From an uncultured Eubacteriales bacterium (GTDB taxonomy: Bacteria; Bacillota; Clostridia; Oscillospirales; UBA644), in the NCBI GenBank assembly GCA_959604355.1, contig CAUHAO010000007.1:1-64000 (forward strand): a DNA stretch of 64,000 bases, given 5' to 3'. The notes under the pieces were generated by a model. It made no database searches. It was not told the DNA's origin and saw only the letters and a program-made list of their open reading frames with translations. The translations under genes and the position numbers were made by a program. This document shows, piece by piece, positions 53,076-62,304 of the stretch (position 1 is its first letter; the number at the start of each line of letters is the position of its first letter).

Positions 53076-54655
53076 AACTCTTCTTCGATCCGATAAAGAC
53101 ACCGCCGCAGCCCGCAAAACCCCTTGACAGATGTGTTGCACAGGATATGCAGCTCGAAGAACTGCTGCATAATTTCATAGCGGACAGGGAAATGGAAGGC
53201 TCCGTTTACGACGTTGTGATGGATTTTTGTAGCGACGGAGACATAATCCGATACAGGCAGAATATTCTCGGAGACCTCATTTACAGCGATGATGTTTACG
53301 GTATGTTCACCGCGCTCAAGGATAATCTGTTTGAACTGAAAATACTGTTTGAAATGGAAATGTTCAAACAAATACCCGAAATGAAATCCATGAAAACGTT
53401 CCTCGTGACGGAAAAATTCGTTGACATATATACAGCGCTTCTCGGACGCGCGAAAGCGGCTAACAACTCTTCCCTTTCCGCGGAAACGAAAAAAATCATT
53501 GAAGATATCTGCGATGCGACGCGTGTGGCTGAGCTTGACACGATACGCAAAGACCTTGAAGGACTTCGCGAAAGCCTCAAAGAGCTTGAAAGGATACGTT
53601 TCAACCGCTTTTTCTCACGAGGTCAGAATATAGAAAACAGCATCATTCCCGCCACGAAAGAAAAATCCGTTACAACGGATATCGCCGAACTTGCGAAATG
53701 TATGGGCCTTGACGTGACGGAGGCGGAAGCCTGTGCACTTCAGGCAAGCCGCGAAATGACGCGCCCCGTATTCATCGCACTTTACAATGAATATCATCAC
53801 ATTTTCGAGCAAATAGACGCCTTCCATGACAAATACAACAGCACATTCGACATCGAATGGATAAACGTTATTCCAAAGCTCAACGCGATACTCGGCTTCG
53901 CGATAATGTATCGCCGCCTCCGAGAACGCGGATTTGCCATCGCGAAAGCGACGCAGGCGCCGTTGACAAACGTGAACGGTCTTTACAGTTTCTTTCTTGT
54001 TGACAAAGGCCTCACGCCCGCACAAGTAGTGAGCAATGATTACGTCTGCACCGACGACACGTCGTTCTTCTTCATAATGGGTCCCAATGCGGGCGGCAAG
54101 ACGATATTCCTTTCTTCTGTCGGTCTGTGTCAGCTCTTTTTCCAGGCGTGCGGATTCGTTCCCGCTTCACGCGCGCAGATCAAGATAATGAAAAGAATGT
54201 TCACACACTTCCCCGTCGAGGAATACAATGACAACTCGGGCAGGCTTGTCGAAGAGCAGGGACGTGTTGAAAAGATATTCGGAGATGTCACCGACGGTGA
54301 ATGTCTTGCGCTGTTCAACGAAACATATTCCTCCACGAAAGCGGATATAGCGTATAAGCTCTCCGTAGAGCTCTGTGAAAAAGCCCGTGCCACGCGTCTT
54401 TCGGGAATTTTCGTCACCCACCTGCACTCACTCAAGGATTACGCCCGCGAGACCGTCTGCCGTGCGCCTCATATCGGAGCTCTGACGGCGATGAAAGATA
54501 AAAGAACGGGCGCACGTACATATAAGATAGTTCCGATGAGCGACCAGAACTCGTCCTTCGCAAAGGATATCCTCGAAAAATATGACATGACCGTTGAACA
54601 GATATTCGACAGAATACAAACAAAGCAGAAGGAGGACAAAGCTCATGTTTCCTGA
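53072..54655 (+). CDS. MutS-family ATPase (mismatch domain absent), copy 1
   Basis: A 527-residue protein with MutS core, clamp and ATPase domains but no N-terminal mismatch-recognition domain and no Smr endonuclease domain. Walker A is GPNAGGKT (337-344), followed by CGFVPASRAQI as in MutS. The Walker B strand reads LALFNETYSST, so the metal-binding Asp of DE is Asn416 with Glu417 kept. VTHLH is the H-loop. It is clearly distinct from MutS1 and MutS2 and has no known function. It shares ATGA with the membrane protein gene and overlaps the second MutS-like gene by 11 nt, so the two ATPases are likely partners. Confidence 0.78.
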   Translation: MKLFFDPIKTPPQPAKPLDRCVAQDMQLEELLHNFIADREMEGSVYDVVMDFCSDGDIIRYRQNILGDLIYSDDVYGMFTALKDNLFELKILFEMEMFKQIPEMKSMKTFLVTEKFVDIYTALLGRAKAANNSSLSAETKKIIEDICDATRVAELDTIRKDLEGLRESLKELERIRFNRFFSRGQNIENSIIPATKEKSVTTDIAELAKCMGLDVTEAEACALQASREMTRPVFIALYNEYHHIFEQIDAFHDKYNSTFDIEWINVIPKLNAILGFAIMYRRLRERGFAIAKATQAPLTNVNGLYSFFLVDKGLTPAQVVSNDYVCTDDTSFFFIMGPNAGGKTIFLSSVGLCQLFFQACGFVPASRAQIKIMKRMFTHFPVEEYNDNSGRLVEEQGRVEKIFGDVTDGECLALFNETYSSTKADIAYKLSVELCEKARATRLSGIFVTHLHSLKDYARETVCRAPHIGALTAMKDKRTGARTYKIVPMSDQNSSFAKDILEKYDMTVEQIFDRIQTKQKEDKAHVS

Positions 54656-56168
54656 ATTTGACCTTCTCTACAAGAACCCGAAAAAGACCTCTCCGTCCAA
54701 ACAGCTCGACATGTCGATGGAAAATCTGCTGCTCAAGGAGGTCATCGACGGGATTACCGTCAATCCGATCTATGAGCGCAAAATGTTCGAATTACTGCGT
54801 TATCCCGAGCAGGACGTCGAAAACATAATCTGGCGACGCGACGCTCTGATAGATTTCAAGCAAAACGAATCTCTTTTGCATGAATTTGAAAAGATAGATG
54901 AAGCAGATAAAGAACTCGAAGAGTCCCTTAAAATAATCAAAAGAAACTCGTCCACAGTCCAGATATCGGGCAACAAAACAAAGAGCTCGGATAAAGATTC
55001 CTCCGTATCGACCGTCAAAGTTCTTGCGGACTGCGTAGTCAAAGCGCTTAAAATATACGACATGTACAAAGCCGCGTTCGGAAGAGCGCATATCAAGGCG
55101 GAAATATTCGTTAAAATGAGTATGTTCGTTGACGATATCACATCCCGCCCGGAATTCGGCAAACTCTCAGAACTTGCACAGCAGCTTTCGGACTCCATCG
55201 ACTTGAGCACTTCGTTTGTCATTCTCGCAAAAATCGACAAATACCTGCGTATCTGCGACTGCGAAATGTTCCGCATCACGAGCGATCCGTATTTCTATGA
55301 CGAAAAATCTGGCACGCGCAAGGATAAAGACAAGGACATATCTTTTATCGGCTTTGACGAGGTTTCGGACCAGCAGCTGCAATTCTTCGCAGAGCGCAGT
55401 ATGATAAAACTCGCGTCATTGCTTGAATCGATTGTGCGCCAACTTCGCAGACCTTTTGAGAAACTCTCGGCCGGATTTTTCTTCTACGATTTTGCACCGA
55501 TATACGAAAGAGCACTCGAAAGTCTCGGTCTGCCCTGCTGCATGCCGGAATACAACACCGAGGGAAATCGCTTTGAGTGCGAAAACATCTACGACGTATG
55601 GTATTCGCTCAAGCAAAGAGAGAAAGACCGCGACGCCGTTCCCGGCAAAACTCTTGTACCAAACGACGCGATATTAGACGCAGATTGCGCGGCATATATC
55701 ATAACGGGTAAAAACAATGCAGGCAAAACCGTCTTTCTGCGCGCTGTCGGACTTATTCAGGTATTCGGTCAATCGGGACTCCCCGTTCCCTGTACGAAAG
55801 CGGTTATCACTCCTGTCGCGAACATTTTCGCATACTTTACCGCGCTCGATATCGGTCAGGGACGCTTTGAAGAAGAAGTCGAGACTTGCTCTGGCTTTAT
55901 CGATACCATGAAGCCCAAAGACATGCTGCTTTTCAACGAGGTATATCAATCCACGGCTTACGATGAAGGCTCTCTTGCATTGTGCGAATTCATCGCGATG
56001 TCCGCGGTATACGGCGCAAGGGTGATTTCTGTAACACATTTACCCGATATAAAGAAAAATCTTGCTGCATTACAGCAAAAATACGGCTTCAAAGGCACTG
56101 TCCGATACGCGAAAGCAGAAGAAAAGGACGGACAGAGCACACACAGATTTATACCCGACGAAAATTGA
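54645..56168 (+). CDS. MutS-family ATPase (mismatch domain absent), copy 2
   Basis: A 507-residue paralogue of the preceding ATPase. Walker A is GKNNAGKT (355-362) rather than GPN. The Walker B strand is MLLFNEVYQST, again with Asn for Asp (Asn431, Glu432). VTHLPD is the H-loop. A Lys/Ser-rich insert (KTKSSDKDSS) lies in the clamp region near residue 125. A longer open frame exists, but AAGGAGGA 7 nt before the ATG at 54645 sets the start. MutS proteins work as dimers with shared ATP sites, so an obligate heterodimer of the two products is plausible. Confidence 0.75.
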   Translation: MFPEFDLLYKNPKKTSPSKQLDMSMENLLLKEVIDGITVNPIYERKMFELLRYPEQDVENIIWRRDALIDFKQNESLLHEFEKIDEADKELEESLKIIKRNSSTVQISGNKTKSSDKDSSVSTVKVLADCVVKALKIYDMYKAAFGRAHIKAEIFVKMSMFVDDITSRPEFGKLSELAQQLSDSIDLSTSFVILAKIDKYLRICDCEMFRITSDPYFYDEKSGTRKDKDKDISFIGFDEVSDQQLQFFAERSMIKLASLLESIVRQLRRPFEKLSAGFFFYDFAPIYERALESLGLPCCMPEYNTEGNRFECENIYDVWYSLKQREKDRDAVPGKTLVPNDAILDADCAAYIITGKNNAGKTVFLRAVGLIQVFGQSGLPVPCTKAVITPVANIFAYFTALDIGQGRFEEEVETCSGFIDTMKPKDMLLFNEVYQSTAYDEGSLALCEFIAMSAVYGARVISVTHLPDIKKNLAALQQKYGFKGTVRYAKAEEKDGQSTHRFIPDEN

Positions 56169-56215
56169 ATAGCATTATAAAAAAAGCCTAAAATATAAGC
56201 GAAAGGAGCTTTTAT

Positions 56216-56533
56216 ATGGAAATAATGAAATTAACATCCGAAAACTTTGAAGAAGAGGTACTTGAATCAGATATTCCCGTACTCGTGGATTTCTGGGCGG
56301 AATGGTGCGGTCCCTGCAAAATGATGTCCGCAGTCGTGGACGATGTTGCAAAGGATATTCCCGAAACCGCCGCAAAAATAGGAAAGATCAATGTGGACGA
56401 AGAGCCCGACCTCGCTCAGCGTTTCAATATAATGAGCATTCCCACGCTGATACTCTTTAAAGACGGAGAAATCGCAGAGACTTCCGTCGGCGTAAAGCCA
56501 AAACAGTTCATCGTTGACCTTATCGAAGAATAA
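56216..56533 (+). CDS. trxA: Thioredoxin
   Basis: A 105-residue thioredoxin with the active site WAEWCGPCK (Cys pair near residues 31-34), the cis-Pro in SIPTL and FKDGE after it. It is a general disulfide reductase of the cytoplasm. It lies 47 nt after the second MutS-like gene with a GAAAGGAG ribosome site, and may be read from the same promoter or its own. No thioredoxin reductase gene is nearby. Confidence 0.95.
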   Translation: MEIMKLTSENFEEEVLESDIPVLVDFWAEWCGPCKMMSAVVDDVAKDIPETAAKIGKINVDEEPDLAQRFNIMSIPTLILFKDGEIAETSVGVKPKQFIVDLIEE

Positions 56534-56536
56534 ACA

Positions 56537-56569
56537 CAAACCGCTGACGTACTTTCCGTCAGCGGTTTG
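56537..56569 (+). terminator. Terminator after trxA
   Basis: CAAACCGCTGACG and its exact complement form a 13-bp stem with a 7-nt loop just after the trxA stop. The U-run is poor, but a second hairpin follows. Confidence 0.65.
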
Positions 56570-56587
56570 CTTATGTAATAAAGAACA

Positions 56588-56622
56588 CCGCGGCTTTCTA
56601 CTGGCCGCGGAATGTTTTTTAT
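56588..56622. terminator. Second hairpin with T-run between trxA and pduL
   Basis: CCGCGGC (56588-56594) pairs with GCCGCGG (56604-56610), followed by AATGTTTTTTATT on the plus strand. It separates the convergent trxA and pduL genes. Confidence 0.65.
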
Positions 56623-56627
56623 TATGA

Positions 56628-57197
56628 TTACAGAATTATTTCACCGTAGACATTGCCTGCAATAGCCGCAGCGTTTGCCTCATCGGTATCGATATGCATA
56701 GCGGGAGCAAATTTCGGGCTGACACGAACAACGACGTCGCCGAAAATAAGGCTTCTGCCGTCTGTGTTGACCTTGACGCTGACGATCTGCTTATCCTGAA
56801 CTCCTGCCGCCGCTGCGGTCTCGGGAGTGAAGTGGATATGTCTCTTTGCGACGATAACGCCCTCGGATATCTCAACTTCGCCGCAGGGACCGACGAGTTT
56901 AAGACCGGGAGTGCCTGCGATATCGCCTGATTCTCTTACAGGGGGCTTTACGCCGAGAGTTCTCGCATCGGTAAATGAAAGCTCTACCTGCGTTGCGGGA
57001 CGTGTAGGTCCGAGAATGGAAACTTTGAGTTCGCCTTTAGGTCCGACAAGTGTGACTTTCTCTTCACAAGCGAACTGACCGGGCTGGGAAAGATCCTTTT
57101 TATTGGTAAGTTTATGGCCCTCGCCGTAAAGCTTGGCAAGGTCCGCGTCTGTAACATGGATATGACGTGCGGAAGTTTCAACGAGTATTTCAGACAT
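56628..57197 (-). CDS. pduL: PduL-type phosphotransacylase
   Basis: A 189-residue PduL that moves an acyl group between CoA and phosphate. Two beta-barrel halves each carry a metal-binding HIH motif (SARHIHVTDADL near residue 12, AKRHIHFTPETA near residue 122). The N-terminal encapsulation peptide of microcompartment forms is lacking, as the protein starts directly at EILVETSARH. No shell or diol dehydratase genes are near, so it is probably the cell's housekeeping acetate/propionate phosphotransacylase in place of Pta. An acetate kinase is not in the window. Confidence 0.92.
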   Translation of the reverse strand: MSEILVETSARHIHVTDADLAKLYGEGHKLTNKKDLSQPGQFACEEKVTLVGPKGELKVSILGPTRPATQVELSFTDARTLGVKPPVRESGDIAGTPGLKLVGPCGEVEISEGVIVAKRHIHFTPETAAAAGVQDKQIVSVKVNTDGRSLIFGDVVVRVSPKFAPAMHIDTDEANAAAIAGNVYGEIIL

Positions 57198-57360
57198 GAC
57201 TTTTATCCTTTCAAAGATAAATTTTCTTTAATTATATCATCTTTTACACCGCATTTCAAGGGCATACGGAAAAATTTGAAATTTTTTCGCTTTACTCAGC
57301 ATATCCGACGGTGTCGCGTCATACCAATAAGTAAACGCGAAATCAAAAGGAGACAGTTCT

Positions 57361-58866
57361 ATGGAATGTAAAAAAGAAAATATCAAGGCCCTCGCCTTCC
57401 CCGAAACGACTTCGGCGGAGTCGTCTGTCGAGGGAGAAGTTATCCTGCCCGACTATTGCCCGAACATCATGCGTGTCGTGCGCACAAAAGCCCGCCCGTA
57501 CATAGTCTCAAAGACTTCCCGCTCCGAAAGATACTGCATCGAGGGCTATGTGGAGTTCTCGGTTCTCTACACTTCAGAGGAAGACGGCTCTCTTAAAAGC
57601 GTCATGCACGCACTGCCGTTCAGCCACACGTTCGAAACTGATGTAAATGAGACAACCTTTACACATTTGACCGCAACCGTCACTTCCGTCAACACCAGGG
57701 CTCTTAGTCCGCAGAAACTTTATCTTCGCGCAGTTTTACAGCTAAATCTGCTTATATCCTGCGAAATTCAGGCTGAAATCGCCACTTCCGACGGCGCTCC
57801 GAAAGGCGTTTGGATGAAAAAGGAAGACGCGATAGAGTCATGTGCGGTTGTCTGTAAAGGTCAAAAGCCTGTCAAGGTATCGGATGAAATTTCTCTCGCT
57901 CCGAAGAAGTGCGACAAGATCCTGGGATATGACGCAACGTTTGTGCAGACCGATAAAAAGCTTCTGACGGGCAAAATGATAACAAAAGCGGATATGACGC
58001 TTAAAATTCTTTATTCCGACGCCGAAACGGGACTGCCTGCAACAGTAGAACGCACAGTCCCCGTATCGCAGGCGGTGGATATCGAGACCGCGAATGAAAA
58101 TACGACTTGCAGCGTGGAATATTCTCTTCGTGACTGCAAGATTGAGGTGCTCGAATCGGGTGACGGAGCAACGGACATCGCATACGAGGCGGAGGTCTGC
58201 GCCGAAGTGCAGGGATTGAAAACATCCATCGTGGAATACTGCTCGGACGCGTTTTCGGAAACCGACGAGCTTAAGATCGCATGCGCGGACATCACCACCG
58301 CAAAATGTTACCAGGTAAACTGCTGCGGCACGGCGCGTGAAACGATTCAGACGGGCTATTACGATAAAATATTCTCCATCTCCATAGATCCGGTCATAAC
58401 GTCCGAAACTTTAAACACGGATTACGGATGTCTGACTGTCGAGGGCGAATTCGTCTGCGACATAATCCTCACCGACGCCGAAAAGGATTTCAGATGCATA
58501 GAAAAATCCCTTCCGTTCTCCTTTACTGTAACGCTGCCGGGCTGCAGCGGAAACGTAAAAAGTGCGGCGGAAATATGTGTCAAAAACTTTGCTTTTGTTG
58601 AGAATGATGCACAGTCGATAGAAGTCCGCGTTGACTACTGCTACGACGGGATCGTTTTCTGCTCCTGCACATGCAATATGCTGACCGGAGTAGAAAGTTC
58701 CGGCGCAAGAAGCACGGACGATCGTTCGGAGATGGTACTGTATTTCGCCGAAAAAGACGAGAGCGTCTGGGGAATTGCAAAAAAATATGCCGTTTCGCCT
58801 GATAAAATATGCTCTGTAAATAATATCGACGGAGCAATCAAAGATAAAACAACATTGCTCATATAA
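57361..58866 (+). CDS. DUF3794 and LysM domain protein (SipL-like)
   Basis: A 501-residue protein with repeated DUF3794 domains (about residues 35-120, 175-270 and 325-420) and a C-terminal LysM (residues of about 458-501: DESVWGIAKKYAVSPDKIC). This layout is that of SipL of Clostridioides difficile, which binds SpoIVA through LysM during spore coat assembly. It suggests a spore-forming ancestry; some non-sporulating relatives keep such genes, so sporulation itself is not proven. GGAGA 7 nt upstream sets the start. It is a single gene with its own terminator. Confidence 0.85.
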   Translation: MECKKENIKALAFPETTSAESSVEGEVILPDYCPNIMRVVRTKARPYIVSKTSRSERYCIEGYVEFSVLYTSEEDGSLKSVMHALPFSHTFETDVNETTFTHLTATVTSVNTRALSPQKLYLRAVLQLNLLISCEIQAEIATSDGAPKGVWMKKEDAIESCAVVCKGQKPVKVSDEISLAPKKCDKILGYDATFVQTDKKLLTGKMITKADMTLKILYSDAETGLPATVERTVPVSQAVDIETANENTTCSVEYSLRDCKIEVLESGDGATDIAYEAEVCAEVQGLKTSIVEYCSDAFSETDELKIACADITTAKCYQVNCCGTARETIQTGYYDKIFSISIDPVITSETLNTDYGCLTVEGEFVCDIILTDAEKDFRCIEKSLPFSFTVTLPGCSGNVKSAAEICVKNFAFVENDAQSIEVRVDYCYDGIVFCSCTCNMLTGVESSGARSTDDRSEMVLYFAEKDESVWGIAKKYAVSPDKICSVNNIDGAIKDKTTLLI

Positions 58867-58870
58867 AAAC

Positions 58871-58894
58871 AAGCGCCCCGTCAAAGGGGCGCTT
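58871..58894. terminator. Bidirectional terminator between the DUF3794 gene and tadA
   Basis: AAGCGCCCC and its complement form a 9-bp stem with a 6-nt loop. Outward of it lie ATTTAT on the plus strand and GTTTTTAT on the minus strand. Confidence 0.8.
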
Positions 58895-58896
58895 AT

Positions 58897-59346
58897 TTAT
58901 CTCAATTTTTCGAAAAAATCCGAAAGGATGGCTGCGCAGTCGCTCTCAAGCAGGCCCTGATGTATCTCGGGACGATGTGTAAACATGACCGACATGTCAC
59001 ACACTCCGCCGAACGCGCCGTTTTTGATGTCGAACGCGCCGAAATAGACACGTTTTATACGGGAGTTTATTATCGCGCCCGCGCACATCGGACAAGGTTC
59101 GAGTGTGACGTAAATATCGCAGTCATCGAGTCTCCATCCTTTGAGAGCCTTGCACGCGTCATTTATCGCGACAATCTCCGCGTGGAGCAGCACGTTTCTC
59201 TCAGCTTCGCGGCGGTTATGCCCTACCGAAACGACTTTGCCGTCTTTGACCACGACCGCACCGACGGGGACGTCTCCAGTTGAGGGCGCTTTTTGTGCCT
59301 CATCGAGCGCAAGACGCATAAACTTTTCCTGTTCGGATGTGAACAT
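58897..59346 (-). CDS. tadA: tRNA-specific adenosine deaminase
   Basis: A 149-residue deaminase that makes inosine at wobble position 34 of tRNA-Arg(ACG). The zinc site is HAEIVAI and PCPMCAGAI. The family core is complete. A GTG one codon upstream is open, but the ATG at 59346 is 8 nt from GGAG and overlaps the argS stop as TGATG. It is the last gene of the prmC-to-tadA run, directly after arginyl-tRNA synthetase, whose tRNA it modifies. Confidence 0.93.
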   Translation of the reverse strand: MFTSEQEKFMRLALDEAQKAPSTGDVPVGAVVVKDGKVVSVGHNRREAERNVLLHAEIVAINDACKALKGWRLDDCDIYVTLEPCPMCAGAIINSRIKRVYFGAFDIKNGAFGGVCDMSVMFTHRPEIHQGLLESDCAAILSDFFEKLR

Positions 59347-61025
59347 CACATTTTCTCCGGAGCGGAAACTTTAAGTATGGAAAGAGCGTTTTCAATAACG
59401 GTTTTGGTAGCCCTTACGAGTGCGATACGAGCAAACATTACGTTTTCATCGTCGACCTTTACGCGGCATGCGTTGTAGAAGCTGTGAAACGCCGTCGCAA
59501 CGTCCATCGCGTATTTTGTGACACGGGAAACATCATAATCCACCGCCGTGCGAACGAGTTCTTCGGGGAAGATCATCAACTGGCGGATAAGCTCACGCTC
59601 TTCCTTTTCGGAATATACAGGCTCGTCGGGCTCTTTTGCCGTGTCAACGCCGCTCTGGGCAAGCACGGCAAGGATGCTGCAAATACGCGCGTGAGCGTAC
59701 TGCACATAGTATACGGGGTTTTGGTTCGTTTGTGCAATGGAAAGGTCAAGGTCGAAATCGAAGTGCGTGTCAGCGCTGCGCATATTAAAGAAGAAACGTG
59801 CCGCGTCGATACTCGATATCTCGAAAAGATCTTCGAGAGTAATGCTTCTGCCCGTACGCTTGGACATTCTTACCGCTTCGCCGTTCTGCATCAGGCGGAC
59901 GAGCTGCATTATGATGACTTCAAGACGGTTGCCGTCAACCCCAACAGCGTTGAGCGCACCCTTGAGACGTGCGACATGTCCGTAATGGTCAGCGCCCCAG
60001 ATGTCGATTGCGCGGTCAAAGCCGCGGGTTATAAGTTTATTGCGGTGATATGCGATATCCGCCGCGAAATATGTAGGCGTGCCGTTTGCTCGTATGAGAA
60101 CCTCGTCCTTTTCCGCGCCGAAATCGGTCGCCTTGTACCACAAAGCACCGTCCTTTTCATATGTATGGCCGTTTTTGGTGAGGATGTCGATTACTTCCTT
60201 TACCGCGCCGCTTTTGTGCAGGTCTGATTCGAGGAACCAGTTATCGAATTCCGCGCGGTACTGTGCAAGATTCGATTTAATGATACCGAGATTCTTCGGA
60301 AGAGCGTATTCGACGAGAGCCTGACGGCGCTCCTCTTCGGACGCGTTGACGTAAGCATCTCCATGCATGTCCGCAAACTCTCTTGCTCTGTCTTTTATGT
60401 CCTCGCCCTTGTAACCGTCCTCGGGGAACGGAACGGCGTCTTCGCCTTTATATATCTGCAAATAGCGCGCGGAGAGAGAGTCCTTGAATTTCTCTATCTG
60501 ATTGCCCGCGTCGTTGACGTAAAACTCGCGTGTAACATCAAAGCCTGTCTTTTTGAGTACCGTCGCAAGACAGTCGCCGATAGCGCCGCCGCGAGCGTTG
60601 CCCATGTGCATCATGCCGGTAGGGTTCGCGGAAACATACTCGACCATGACTTTCTCGTGTTTGCCGAAGTCGCTTTCGCCGTATTTTTCGCCCTCGGCGT
60701 TAACGGTTTTTACAGCGTCGGCAAAGAACTGTGCGGACGTGCGAAAATTTATAAACGGGCCTGCAATCTCTACGCTTTCAATCCATTTGTGACATGCGAG
60801 ATTTTCGAGTATCGCCTTTGCGATAACGGGAGGCGCGAGGCGGAAAGCTCTTGCACCGACCATGGCGGCGTTCGTCGCAAAGTCGCCGTGAGATGTGTCT
60901 TTGGGTATCTCGACCGTGAATGGATATGGCTCAGCCTGAGGCAAAGCTCCTGCAGACTGCGCTTTGGATATAGCGTCTGAGACCAGAGCCGTAATTTCTT
61001 TTTTAATTTCAGAGAGAAGATTCAT
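59346..61025 (-). CDS. argS: Arginyl-tRNA synthetase
   Basis: A 559-residue class I synthetase. It has the N-terminal additional domain, the HIGH-like motif PTGMMHMGNARGGAIGD near residue 125, the KMSKS-like RMSKRTGRSI near residue 385, and the DALR anticodon-binding domain from about residue 440 (AHARICSIL onwards). It overlaps the DUF1934 stop as ATGA and is followed by tadA. Confidence 0.96.
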   Translation of the reverse strand: MNLLSEIKKEITALVSDAISKAQSAGALPQAEPYPFTVEIPKDTSHGDFATNAAMVGARAFRLAPPVIAKAILENLACHKWIESVEIAGPFINFRTSAQFFADAVKTVNAEGEKYGESDFGKHEKVMVEYVSANPTGMMHMGNARGGAIGDCLATVLKKTGFDVTREFYVNDAGNQIEKFKDSLSARYLQIYKGEDAVPFPEDGYKGEDIKDRAREFADMHGDAYVNASEEERRQALVEYALPKNLGIIKSNLAQYRAEFDNWFLESDLHKSGAVKEVIDILTKNGHTYEKDGALWYKATDFGAEKDEVLIRANGTPTYFAADIAYHRNKLITRGFDRAIDIWGADHYGHVARLKGALNAVGVDGNRLEVIIMQLVRLMQNGEAVRMSKRTGRSITLEDLFEISSIDAARFFFNMRSADTHFDFDLDLSIAQTNQNPVYYVQYAHARICSILAVLAQSGVDTAKEPDEPVYSEKEERELIRQLMIFPEELVRTAVDYDVSRVTKYAMDVATAFHSFYNACRVKVDDENVMFARIALVRATKTVIENALSILKVSAPEKM

Positions 61026-61495
61026 ATGTTTGTCCTTTCGGTTTTTTCCTTTGTTTTACGTCTCCGCGGTTTGTTGCGCCGCACGTACAGTTTAAGTTTG
61101 TTCGACACAGAATACGCGCTGTTGATATCAAGAGTATACTCAATCTCGACCTTGCCGCCGTCGTCCGAAAGCGTGGAACGGATATTCCCGGTAGTAAGCC
61201 CTATGGTCAAAGGTGCGCGCTCGGGATTATGAAGATACTGCCTCTGCCCCGAGCGGAACTCGACATTCCCTAAAGCGCTGAAATATCTGCATCTATCGGA
61301 AATTACGGTCACTGTGTCTTTTGCTTCGACGATGAAATCCGTACGGTGACGCCCGTAACGGCCCTCGGATTCATTGAATGATATTTTATAGGTATTGTCG
61401 CTCATGCGGCGCATCTTCGCGTCGGAAACAAAAAGAGAAAGGTTTTCGCCATCTCGCTCCGTTTCAATGAGCAGCGAAACGTTTGTTATCATCAA
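61022..61495 (-). CDS. DUF1934 domain protein
   Basis: A 157-residue protein with a predicted lipocalin-like small beta-barrel (alternating strands such as TVTVISDRC and YLHNPERAPLTIGLTT) and a very basic C-terminus. It matches DUF1934 (YwiB-like) proteins, which are regularly found in front of argS in Firmicutes; the function is unknown. Both ends overlap neighbours as ATGA, so expression is coupled to murI and argS. Confidence 0.82.
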   Translation of the reverse strand: MMITNVSLLIETERDGENLSLFVSDAKMRRMSDNTYKISFNESEGRYGRHRTDFIVEAKDTVTVISDRCRYFSALGNVEFRSGQRQYLHNPERAPLTIGLTTGNIRSTLSDDGGKVEIEYTLDINSAYSVSNKLKLYVRRNKPRRRKTKEKTERTNI

Positions 61496-62304
61496 AACTC
61501 CTCTATATTAACCTTTTCAACCCTTCCTTCAAGGGGTCTGTGTAAAAATATTTCGGCAAGAGGCTCAAAATTTGCCACCTCGTCCGAAACATAGAACATC
61601 GCGCCGCCGTTTTCGGAAGAAAGCATTCCGTTTTCGGAAAGATAGGCAGCAATATCATTTGCCCCTTCTCTGCCCGAATCGACGAGTGTCGCTTTTCCGT
61701 CCAAACAATCCGATATAACATCCGAAAGAAGAGGAAAATGCGTGCATCCTAAAATCACGGTGTCCGCGCCGAACTCTTTAACGGACGCGAGATAATCCGC
61801 GGCAATGAGCTTTGCCACTTCACTGTCTTTGGTGAAATACCCGTTTTCGACAAGCTGCACAAACATCGGGCACGCGACACTAATTACTTCCAAATCGGAA
61901 GAAATGGCATGTATCGCTTTTTCATAGGAACGACTTCTGACCGTTGCCCCTGTACCGAGAACCGCTATTCTGCCGTTTTTTGTCGTGTTCACCGCGGCTT
62001 TCGCAGTAGGCTCGACGACACCCGAAATTCGTACAGGACAAGTCTGCTGCAGCGTCGGAAGAGCGACGGAGCTTATTGTACCGCATGCAACAAGGATCGC
62101 TTTGAGTTCATGAGAAAGCATGAACCTCATATCCTGCTGTGCAAAATGCAATACAGCCTCCGCCGAACGCGTACCGTAAGGCAATCGGGCCGTGTCGCCG
62201 AAATAGATAATTTTTTCGTCTGGCAGCAGCTGCATCAGTTCTCTGACAGCCGTAAGTCCCCCCAGACCGGAGTCGAAAACTCCTATCGCCTTATCACCCA
62301 TCAT
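61492..62304 (-). CDS. murI: Glutamate racemase
   Basis: A 270-residue MurI that provides D-glutamate for peptidoglycan. The first catalytic Cys is in LVACGTISSVALP and the second in ILGCTHFPLL. The N-terminal FDSGLGGLTAVREL and YFGDTARLPYG motifs are intact. Two adjacent ATGs are possible: 62304 overlaps the ddl stop as TAATG, and 62301 is 7 nt from GGAG and slightly better placed. Confidence 0.95.
   Translation of the reverse strand: MMGDKAIGVFDSGLGGLTAVRELMQLLPDEKIIYFGDTARLPYGTRSAEAVLHFAQQDMRFMLSHELKAILVACGTISSVALPTLQQTCPVRISGVVEPTAKAAVNTTKNGRIAVLGTGATVRSRSYEKAIHAISSDLEVISVACPMFVQLVENGYFTKDSEVAKLIAADYLASVKEFGADTVILGCTHFPLLSDVISDCLDGKATLVDSGREGANDIAAYLSENGMLSSENGGAMFYVSDEVANFEPLAEIFLHRPLEGRVEKVNIEEF

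Noticed and set aside
53072..56168. The two MutS-like genes as mutS/mutL or mutS2
   Set aside because: They lack the mismatch-recognition domain and the Smr domain, are far shorter, and no mutL is adjacent.
56628..57197. Possible bacterial microcompartment locus around pduL
   Set aside because: No shell proteins or signature enzymes nearby and no encapsulation peptide; an orphan housekeeping form is more likely.
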